Positions 56,949-64,000 of a DNA stretch of 64,000 bases are shown piece after piece; the first letter of the stretch is position 1, and each line of letters opens with the position of its first letter. The notes beneath the pieces are model-generated. The model saw only the letters and a list, made by a program, of their open reading frames with translations, searched no databases and had not been told where the DNA came from. The stretch comes from Prevotella sp. (GTDB lineage: Bacteria > Bacteroidota > Bacteroidia > Bacteroidales > Bacteroidaceae). The translations under genes were made by a program, and so were the position numbers. The stretch is taken from NCBI GenBank assembly GCA_015060485.1, contig SUYI01000003.1, positions 62,001 through 126,000 on the forward strand. Reading direction: 5' to 3'.

Positions 56949-56983
56949 CGAATAAATGAGAAGAATACAAAACATTTCTTTTG

Positions 56984-57067
56984 TTTTATCAATCATTGCC
57001 TTAGATTTATCAAACGTCGCCTTAGTTTTATCAATCATCGTCGTGGATTTAACAATCATTGCCTTAG
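56984..57067. repeat. 21-nt tandem repeat, 4 units, upstream of the uracil permease gene
   Basis: TTTTATCAATCATTGCCTTAG / ATTTATCAAACGTCGCCTTAG / TTTTATCAATCATCGTCGTGG / ATTTAACAATCATTGCCTTAG. Confidence 0.95.
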
Positions 57068-57178
57068 TTTTAACTTTGCAAGCAACCTTCCTACCTTTTA
57101 CATAGGCGCTGGCAACCTTTTAGGCGGCACCTTCCTGTTTTTTACTACCAATCTCTTGCAACAAAGGGAAGGAAGTTT

Positions 57179-57241
57179 TAGTCCGTCCTTGCGGACTATG
57201 AGTCCGCTACAGACGGACTGCGAGTCCGAAGCCTTCGGACT
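57179..57241. repeat. Three consecutive AGTCCG...CGGACT hairpins
   Basis: TAGTCCG-TCCTTG-CGGACTA, AGTCCG-CTACAGA-CGGACT, AGTCCGAA-GCC-TTCGGACT, spaced 21-22 nt. Confidence 0.92.
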
Positions 57242-57297
57242 GGATGTTTGGGTTAATCGGACGGGTTGTGAGATGTGTAGGGCAGCGTGGCATGCTT

Positions 57298-58752
57298 CTA
57301 TGTGAGATGACTGGCTGTGGCTATACCAGACGCATCGATAGCCTCGTCGGCAATCTGCTCGGGCGATAGTTGGTCGTTGCGCTCGATGATGGTCTGGCTG
57401 TTGGCTTCCGACAGCCGTCGGTAGGCGTCCTCCAGCCGTCGGTAGGCATTCTCCAAACGTACTGCTGCACGATGGCGGAAGAAGATGAATAGTCCCAGTC
57501 CGAGGATGACAAGCAGCAACATGAAGAAAATGGTCAAGAAACGCTGATGCTGAAGGAAGGCCTTTTGCTCCATGAATTCCGACTCTTTTTGCTTGATGTC
57601 GTAGATGGTAGCCAATTCCAGTGCAGTGTTTCTGCGTTCCCAGACGATGGCTGAATCGAGTGCACTGCAAATCCATGCGCCGATGGCGATGACTGAGTCT
57701 ATGCGGTGGGCTCCCACATTCGCCTGGTATTTCGGTAACAGATAGGTCTGGATATTGTCCAGCGTCAGTTTCATGTCATAGCGGGCAAGCTGCTGTTCCA
57801 ATACGCTGAACTTGTCGGCAGCCTCGTCCCAGCGGCGGGCAGCTGTCAGGTAGCTCGTCGCCTCAATCTGTCCGTCGGCAGTCTTGGCATAGCGTGTGTT
57901 GTTGGCCACCCGGTAGGCCTGCAGCGCCTCTTCCTTACGTCCCAAGCCTTCCAGGATACAGCCGCGATAGAAGTTCAGTCGCGCCCATTGCTTGTCATAG
58001 AAGGCATCGTCAGCTTGCGGGTGCTGGCGATAGCGTTTCAAGATGCTGTCGAAACGGTCCGCCCATTCGTTGGCTTCTTTGTAGTTGTTGGTCTGTATAT
58101 AGGCATCGGTAATGGTGATGATACCCGCTATGGAACTGGTATAATCGGCAATGTTGTCGTCGGTATCAATAGTCTGTAGATAGCACTCGTAGGCCAGCGA
58201 ATAGCTGTTGGCAGCATCCTGTTTGTTGCCGAGTTTCAACTGGCAGTTACCCACGAAGGTCTGCAGGTTGGCATTGTCCGTGTTCATGGTGTAGTCACGC
58301 TCTTTCAGCAGCTGGATGGCAGGCATTGCCACACGCATCGTCCCTTCGTAGTCTAGTTTCATATTCAGCAGTCCTGCCAGTCGGTTGGCTGATTTGGCAT
58401 AATACTTCAATGCGTCGGCATCGTCGACAGGCTGGGCGATGGCGCGTTTCCACTCCATCTCGGCCATACGCATCTTACGCAACCGCGAGTAGGCATAGCC
58501 TCGCCAGTACGACGCTTTCAGCTCCGACAGCGATCCCGTCTGCTGGTGCAAATCGGCCAGCGACAGAATGCGTTCGTAGTCGTGTATCTTGTAGGCAGCG
58601 TTAATCAGACTGTCGCCTTCTGTTCCCAGATGGTCCGTCTGCTGCTGTTCGTTACACGCCGTCAGCACCAGCAGGACGCTGACCATCAGCGTCATCAGTC
58701 CTAAGCGGCGTTTCATGCGATACAAGGGTTGTCTCATATTTCTTGCTATCAT
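57298..58752 (-). CDS. TPR-containing lipoprotein with C-terminal TM and short coiled-coil tail; no recognisable output domain
   Basis: Lipobox LTAC; repeated TPR-like helices; TM FLTIFFMLLLVILGLGLFIFF; ends RLENAYRRLEDAYRRLSEANSQ...ASHLT. Confidence 0.65.
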   Translation of the reverse strand: MIARNMRQPLYRMKRRLGLMTLMVSVLLVLTACNEQQQTDHLGTEGDSLINAAYKIHDYERILSLADLHQQTGSLSELKASYWRGYAYSRLRKMRMAEMEWKRAIAQPVDDADALKYYAKSANRLAGLLNMKLDYEGTMRVAMPAIQLLKERDYTMNTDNANLQTFVGNCQLKLGNKQDAANSYSLAYECYLQTIDTDDNIADYTSSIAGIITITDAYIQTNNYKEANEWADRFDSILKRYRQHPQADDAFYDKQWARLNFYRGCILEGLGRKEEALQAYRVANNTRYAKTADGQIEATSYLTAARRWDEAADKFSVLEQQLARYDMKLTLDNIQTYLLPKYQANVGAHRIDSVIAIGAWICSALDSAIVWERRNTALELATIYDIKQKESEFMEQKAFLQHQRFLTIFFMLLLVILGLGLFIFFRHRAAVRLENAYRRLEDAYRRLSEANSQTIIERNDQLSPEQIADEAIDASGIATASHLT

Positions 58753-58758
58753 CTTCTG

Positions 58759-61700
58759 TTAATTCACTTCAATACACATCATCGTCAGGTCGTCGTTCGG
58801 ATCGGCGCCGTTGCGGTGGCGTTCCACCTCGGCGGTCAGTGTCTCGATGACTTGGCGGGCGCTGTCAAACTGCGTATGACGCAGGATGTCCAACAGGTGT
58901 TCGTCACCAAACTGTTCCTGCTGGCTGTTCTCGGCCTCGTTCAATCCGTCGGTATAGAAGAACAACGGGCGGCCCTTGATGGTGTCCAGTTCTTCACCCT
59001 CGAATTCTAGTCCAGGCCATAGACCGATGGGGGCGTTGGCATTCATCTCCAGGAAGTTCCCGTGGTCTGCGTCGCCGCCAATGACGGGTGGGTTGTGGCC
59101 TGCGTTACAGAACGACATGTGACCCGTCGTCAGGTTGATGACGCCAAGGAAGAACGTGACGAACATGCCGCTCTCGTTGTTATCGCCCGACAGGGTATTG
59201 TTCATCAGCGTACATATTTCGGCCGGAGCCATGCCTTGCGAGGCCAGTGTCTGGAACAGACTCGTGGCCTGGGCCATAAAGAGTGAGGCAGGCACTCCCT
59301 TGCCTGATACGTCGCCAATGGCAAAATACAGGCTGTCGTCTTTCAGCACGAAGCCGTACAGGTCGCCGCCTACCTCACGGGCAGGGGTCATTGCTGCGTA
59401 CATGTCGAGTCCAGAGCGTATGGGGAAGTCGTGGGGCACCATAGACATCTGTATGTCGCGGGCAATCTGCAGTTCACCCTCGATGCGTTCCTGGGCGGCC
59501 TTTATCTTCGACAGGCGCTTCGCAGCGCGCACTCTGTATATGGTGAAGATGATGAAGAAGACCACCATCGCCACGAAGATAATACCCATCCAGAACAGTC
59601 GCTGCTGCGACAGCTCGGCTTCCTGATGTGCTATCTTTTCTTCCTTCTGCTGCGTTTCGTAGATGACTGCCAACTCCTCGGCATCGCTGCGGTGCTGGTA
59701 CTCCAAAACAGAGTCCAGCAGTTCTATGATTTCTGTGGCTTTTTTGAGGGCTTCGTCCTTGCGCCCGGTTTCCATCAGTGCATTGAAGATTGACGCAGGA
59801 GTTTCACGCAGATAGTCTATCGATAGGGATACATCGCCGGACTTCTCCAGTGAGTCGGCAGTTGCCAACAGCTTAAGCAGCTTTTCCCACTGTTGGGTGA
59901 TGCTCATATAGGACATTTGGTCATAGAGACCGGTATAGCCCTTGGCATAGTCTGTATTCAGAAAGTCGCGGTAAACGGCAGCAGCCTCGTCAGGATGATG
60001 GGACATATATAGGCTGATGGCTTTGTTTTTAAGCATCCTGCCATAATAAGATTCATAGGTCTCCATGCTTGCATCGGTGCCAGCATAGCCTTCAAGTCCC
60101 TGTTCCATCATATTCAGCCAAGGGGTGATCTGGTCGTATTCATGTCGGTCAAGAAGTGTATTGATGTTGTTGGCGGCCATGACGATGCAACTCTCATGTA
60201 CGCCCCACTCTTCCGGATGGGCGATAGCCAACGCTAGGGCAGTTTCACGGGCTTTATTCAGCGTGACGGTTGCCTCTTTGTCGTGATGCAGTTTCCGTTG
60301 TCCGTAGCCGATGAGTCCCAGGTAGTTGTTCGCCCAGCATTGCCCCATGACGCTTGTATCCTGGCAGGCTTTCTGATAGGCATTGGTGGCTAAGCTGATG
60401 GCCTCGTCAACGTTGTTAGTGTTATAGTTGATGGTGATCAGCATGTTATGTGCCTTATAATACTGGTAGGACGCGTCCTTCGGCCAGTCGTCAGTGGCAA
60501 CAGCTTTCTTCAGGTACATCTGGGCCAAACGGAACTTCTCGCGGTCGTTATAGTAGTCGGCTCGCCAGTAGTCTGCTTCCTGGGGTGTCATGTCGGAGAC
60601 TTTAGCCAGACTGTCGAGACGTTCAAAATAGCGGGGGTCGTCGGCATAGCCCATATCGATAATCTGGCGTCTGGCCTGTCTTAACAGTTCTTTACGGGCC
60701 TCACTGCCTGGTTGCTTTTGTGTTTTGTCTGCAGGACCTTTACTGCACGCAACGATGCCCAGCGTCACCATCAGGATCAGCATTGCCGATAGTTGCTGGT
60801 ATCGGTGTTTCGACAGGTAGTTCCAAAGGGGGGTAAGCATCATAACTATGGATATGAAGATGAATAATAAGAGTATGCATGCCAACAGGTAGAAGTCCTT
60901 CATCAGCACGAAGTCCTGGCATACCAGTGCCAGACTCCATCCCGTACGTCCGAAAGGCATATAGAACACGTGGCTCTTCACCCCGTCGAACAGCAGTCCC
61001 TGCTGTCCCGTTTCTCCGCCAATCATCGCCCTGCCCAGTCGCATCAGCTCTGGGTGGTCGCCTTCCAGCGTGGGCGTCAGGATGCTCTCTGTCAGCAGCC
61101 GTGTGCTGTCAGGATGTACGATGTAGGTTCCACCTCTGCCCAGCAGCATGCAGTACGACTTCGGGAACGGATGACGGGCGAGGATGGTGTCCGACAACGA
61201 TTTCAGGGGCACGTCCACCGACAGCACACCAATGGTCTGCCCCTTGCTGTCGTACAGTGGCTGACAAAACGATGTCATCACCTCCTTCACGATGATGCCG
61301 TCGGTATTCGGTTCCGAGAAAGGTTCTATCCAGTATTTCTTGTTTAGCTGACGGGGAATCAGATACCAGTCCATGCAGAAGTACTGGTAGCCGTCGTCAC
61401 CCTCCTGTTCGGTCACGATGCTGTCGCCGCGATTATAGGAATAGGCCGAGAAATATTTGCCTTTCTCTTTGAAGAAGTACGGCTCGAACGATATGCTGCA
61501 GCCCTTCAGCATCGGGTGCTCCTGCAGAATCTGCTTACTCAAATCGAACATGGCGTCCGCACTGTCCAGCTTGTGTTCAATCAGCGATACATAGGTGTCG
61601 GCAGCAGTCTGAATGTCATTGATCATCACGAACGACTCTCTGACAGCCGACTTCAGCGACTTGACAGCGGTGTCCATGGTGTGGCGCTGCATGTAGGCGT

Positions 61701-61791
61701 GACTTTTATACAGTGCTACGCTGAAGCCCATCGCCAGCAATAAACCCACTGCTGCCAACAGCCATTCGTATTTCTTCATCAGCTCCTTCAT
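58759..61791 (-). CDS. dCache - TPR - PP2C (SpoIIE/RsbU-type) membrane phosphatase
   Basis: Cache-like FMINDIQTAADTYV...GVLSVDVPLKSL; TPR region; PP2C ARDIQMSMVPHDFP...GGDLYGFVLKDDSLYFAIGDVSGKGVPASLFMAQ...FFYTDGLNEA. Confidence 0.88.
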   Translation of the reverse strand: MKELMKKYEWLLAAVGLLLAMGFSVALYKSHAYMQRHTMDTAVKSLKSAVRESFVMINDIQTAADTYVSLIEHKLDSADAMFDLSKQILQEHPMLKGCSISFEPYFFKEKGKYFSAYSYNRGDSIVTEQEGDDGYQYFCMDWYLIPRQLNKKYWIEPFSEPNTDGIIVKEVMTSFCQPLYDSKGQTIGVLSVDVPLKSLSDTILARHPFPKSYCMLLGRGGTYIVHPDSTRLLTESILTPTLEGDHPELMRLGRAMIGGETGQQGLLFDGVKSHVFYMPFGRTGWSLALVCQDFVLMKDFYLLACILLLFIFISIVMMLTPLWNYLSKHRYQQLSAMLILMVTLGIVACSKGPADKTQKQPGSEARKELLRQARRQIIDMGYADDPRYFERLDSLAKVSDMTPQEADYWRADYYNDREKFRLAQMYLKKAVATDDWPKDASYQYYKAHNMLITINYNTNNVDEAISLATNAYQKACQDTSVMGQCWANNYLGLIGYGQRKLHHDKEATVTLNKARETALALAIAHPEEWGVHESCIVMAANNINTLLDRHEYDQITPWLNMMEQGLEGYAGTDASMETYESYYGRMLKNKAISLYMSHHPDEAAAVYRDFLNTDYAKGYTGLYDQMSYMSITQQWEKLLKLLATADSLEKSGDVSLSIDYLRETPASIFNALMETGRKDEALKKATEIIELLDSVLEYQHRSDAEELAVIYETQQKEEKIAHQEAELSQQRLFWMGIIFVAMVVFFIIFTIYRVRAAKRLSKIKAAQERIEGELQIARDIQMSMVPHDFPIRSGLDMYAAMTPAREVGGDLYGFVLKDDSLYFAIGDVSGKGVPASLFMAQATSLFQTLASQGMAPAEICTLMNNTLSGDNNESGMFVTFFLGVINLTTGHMSFCNAGHNPPVIGGDADHGNFLEMNANAPIGLWPGLEFEGEELDTIKGRPLFFYTDGLNEAENSQQEQFGDEHLLDILRHTQFDSARQVIETLTAEVERHRNGADPNDDLTMMCIEVN

Positions 61792-61825
61792 CTTACCTCT
61801 TACTTCTTACCTCTCACCTCTTCAT
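61791..61825. repeat. 7-nt tandem repeat spanning the junction of the binding-protein and phosphatase genes
   Basis: TCTTACC TCTTACT TCTTACC TCTCACC TCTTCAT. Confidence 0.9.
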
Positions 61826-62759
61826 TCAGTCCTACTACCTCTTTGTATGTCACCTGGCGCTTGATGAGTCCGCTTTCAAACATCAGCTGGCTGGCCAGCT
61901 TTACCATATCCTCACGCACACGGAACTCGCGCATTTTCGAGTCGCGGTCCACCTGCAAGCGCAGCACCTCTTTCAGCATCAGCTTCTGCAGCGCACGGTT
62001 CGTTTGGATGTGGTTCTGATTCACGTATTTCATCACAATCTCCAGCGCCTCGTCTTGGTGCGCTGCTGCCCACTCCCATCCGCGACGGCAGGCCATGACA
62101 AATTTCGATATAGTGTTTTGGTGCGTTAGGAAGTAGTCGCGCTTCACGTAGATGCCGTTCTCCTGAATGTTGTATTCGTGCTCGCTGAAGCGGTACAGGT
62201 ATTCCTCCGGCATCTGGAATCCGGCCTGCAACAGTTCGTAATACTCATTGTAGCTCACTACCATCGTTGCGTCGACAGCACCCGACAGAAATACGTTGAT
62301 GCCGCTCGTAAACGGTATCCACTCGTAGTTCAGACCCTCGCGTCGGCTCATCGCCATCAGCAGGTAGTTCGGGTCGCTGTTGAAGATGGCCACCTTCTTG
62401 CCCTTCATCTCAATCGGGTTCATGCACCACCGCGACACCAGAATGTTGCTGCTGTTCATCGATTCCTGGAAGATATTGACCAAGGGGATGCCCTGCGAAA
62501 TAAAGTCGATGGCCGACATCAGCGAGAAATTGGCAGCGTCACACTGGTCAGTCTGTAGACGCTGGAAGGCGGAACTGGTCAGCGTCGGGTGTTGAAGAAC
62601 CACATCAAGACCTAAATTGCTGAAAAAGCCCTTTTCCTGTGCCACATAGTAGCCCGCAAACTGCGCCTGGGCAGTCCATGCGGTGGTAAACACCAGCCGT
62701 TCACTGCTGGCGGTCACTGCCCACAACAAGAGCAGTAGCACCATGGTCATTTTTCTCAT
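61800..62759 (-). CDS. NMT1/THI5-like periplasmic substrate-binding protein
   Basis: Signal peptide; LVFTTAWTAQAQFAGYYVAQEKGFFSNLGLDVVLQHP. Confidence 0.85.
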   Translation of the reverse strand: MRKMTMVLLLLLWAVTASSERLVFTTAWTAQAQFAGYYVAQEKGFFSNLGLDVVLQHPTLTSSAFQRLQTDQCDAANFSLMSAIDFISQGIPLVNIFQESMNSSNILVSRWCMNPIEMKGKKVAIFNSDPNYLLMAMSRREGLNYEWIPFTSGINVFLSGAVDATMVVSYNEYYELLQAGFQMPEEYLYRFSEHEYNIQENGIYVKRDYFLTHQNTISKFVMACRRGWEWAAAHQDEALEIVMKYVNQNHIQTNRALQKLMLKEVLRLQVDRDSKMREFRVREDMVKLASQLMFESGLIKRQVTYKEVVGLNEEVRGKK

Positions 62760-62787
62760 TTTAATGGCCTGTTGTTAATTCTGCGTG

Positions 62788-62795
62788 CAAAATTA
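62788..62795 (-). promoter_or_regulatory. -7 element for the binding-protein/phosphatase operon
   Basis: CAAAATTA, reverse complement of TAATTTTG. Confidence 0.55.
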
Positions 62796-62859
62796 CCAAA
62801 AAAACTAGAGAAAAACGCACCTTTTCTGTTCTTTTTCTGCTCAGTCCGAATTTTTTTTG

Positions 62860-62867
62860 TAATTTTG
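62860..62867 (+). promoter_or_regulatory. -7 element for the histidine phosphatase gene
   Basis: TAATTTTG (TAnnTTTG), 30 bp upstream of the ATG at 62897. Confidence 0.6.
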
Positions 62868-62896
62868 CAAAAAGATTAATCAATAACAGAATTAAA

Positions 62897-64000
62897 ATGA
62901 AGAAACCTGTTTTACGTGAACTATGGATGTTGCTGTTGCTGCTGACGGCAACGATGGCGTGGAGTCAGAACCTGGCAGTGATGGACCAACTGAAGGCTGA
63001 TCCGAGACGTGGATACGGTAACGATTATCCTTACAGACAGACTGACGAAGTGAAACTGACCAAGGCGCCGAAGGGCTATCGGGCGTTTTACATCAGCCAC
63101 TATGCCCGCCATGGCTCGCGGTATTATTGGAATGCGTTTATGTATAAGGAGGTGGACTCGCTGCTGAAGGTGGCCCATGAGAAACAGCTGCTGACGCCCG
63201 CCGGTGAGGCGTTCAGGGAGAAGTTCGTGGCTGCGAAGGACGAGCTGCAGGCTGGCGTGAGCGAATTGTCGGAGCTGGGCTGGCAACAGCATCAGGGCAT
63301 TGCCCGCACTATGTACAACAACTTCCCCGAGGTGTTCCGCAAAGGGGGGAACGTGCTGACCATCTCGTCGCTGGCGGGACGCTGTGTCATCAGCATGGCG
63401 GCATTCTGTCAGGAACTGGTGCAGTGTAACCCGAAACTGGAAATCAGGGAACAGTCGTCGCGCATGACGTTGGACGGCGTGGTGCCTACCGACGGACAGA
63501 ATCCTGTGAAGCATAACTACCCGAAGGGCCTGAAGCCCCGCTACGAACAGCATCGCGACCAATTCAAAGGTGTCGATGTGCTGAGGGACCGCATCGCGCA
63601 ACGCATGTTTACGAGCACCGAGGGACTGCCGGGTCGTCTGCACCACACGACGAGCAACCTGATCAACCTCTACACCTCGCTGCCCAGCATCGGCCACGAG
63701 GGCATGATGGGCAACATCATTACCGACGAGGAGATTGCCGCAGAGTGGGAGGGGGGCAACCTGGGGTCGTACTCATGGGTGTTCGGACCCCATGTGCAGA
63801 TGATTCCTATCGTGGAGGACATCATTCGCAAGGCCGATGCCGTGCTCGATGGATCGAGCGACCACGTGGCCGACTTGCGATTCGGACACGACACGTGTCT
63901 GGGTCCGTTGACCGTGCTGATGGGCATCAATGGGGCCGACAAGGACCCCGAGGACCCCAACGAGGTGAAGTACTACTACCAGAACTGGGAGACGTGCAAG
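62897..64000 (+). CDS. Histidine-type (branch 2) phosphatase, MINPP/acid-phosphatase-like; 3' end outside the window
   Basis: Manual translation MKKPVLRELWMLLLLLTATMAWSQNLAVMDQLKADPRRGYGNDYPY...FYISHYARHGSRYYWNAF (RHG motif) and LRFGHDTCLGPL (HD motif). Open to the window end, so absent from the ORF track. Confidence 0.85.
   Translation, partial: MKKPVLRELWMLLLLLTATMAWSQNLAVMDQLKADPRRGYGNDYPYRQTDEVKLTKAPKGYRAFYISHYARHGSRYYWNAFMYKEVDSLLKVAHEKQLLTPAGEAFREKFVAAKDELQAGVSELSELGWQQHQGIARTMYNNFPEVFRKGGNVLTISSLAGRCVISMAAFCQELVQCNPKLEIREQSSRMTLDGVVPTDGQNPVKHNYPKGLKPRYEQHRDQFKGVDVLRDRIAQRMFTSTEGLPGRLHHTTSNLINLYTSLPSIGHEGMMGNIITDEEIAAEWEGGNLGSYSWVFGPHVQMIPIVEDIIRKADAVLDGSSDHVADLRFGHDTCLGPLTVLMGINGADKDPEDPNEVKYYYQNWETCK

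Noticed and set aside
56984-57067. Possible CRISPR-like array of 21-nt units
   Set aside because: Repeats are contiguous with no unique spacers.
57098-57676. 192-aa minus-strand ORF across the hairpins
   Set aside because: Overlaps the TPR gene in another frame and has no domain; the hairpins explain the repetitive peptide.
62921-63697. 258-aa minus-strand ORF
   Set aside because: Antisense to the histidine phosphatase, whose plus-strand frame has catalytic motifs.

Overview
This window looks like a Bacteroidales chromosome, probably Prevotella-like. The evidence is TAnnTTTG-type -7 promoters, Mfa/FimB-type fimbrial genes, candidate type IX secretion C-terminal domains and a Bacteroidetes-order dcw cluster. 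Left to right it contains: (1) a giant Gly-rich (GGG-repeat) surface protein, truncated at the left edge; (2) a small plastic island with a REP-associated tyrosine transposase (RAYT)-like gene that has a SLOG/DprA-like C-terminus, and a DUF1016/YhcG PDDEXK nuclease gene flanked by a 68/70-identical 70-bp direct repeat; (3) two more giant surface proteins and a fimbrial operon (DUF3575, DUF3868/OmpA-like, two fimbrillins, a FimB/Mfa2-like lipoprotein); (4) a VanZ-like gene, an NSS transporter, a ComEA-like protein, dgt, a beta-helix secreted protein and a probable glycine-lipid acyltransferase pair; (5) a full dcw cluster from mraZ to ftsZ, with an MraZ-type operator but without murF or ddl; (6) metF, metH and a uracil permease; (7) an operon of an NMT1/THI5-like binding protein, a dCache-TPR-PP2C phosphatase and a TPR lipoprotein; (8) a histidine-type phosphatase truncated at the right edge and missing from the ORF track. 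The strongest unexplained signal is an unusual density of small structured repeats: short hairpins, often 8-bp stem/5-nt loop/8-bp stem (21 nt, 7 codons), lying in frame inside coding sequences (RAYT, DUF1016, metH); and short tandem arrays with strict 7, 8, 9, 11, 21, 22 or 54-nt periods at gene junctions and inside essential genes. All calls come from reading the sequence and supplied ORFs; no database search was run.
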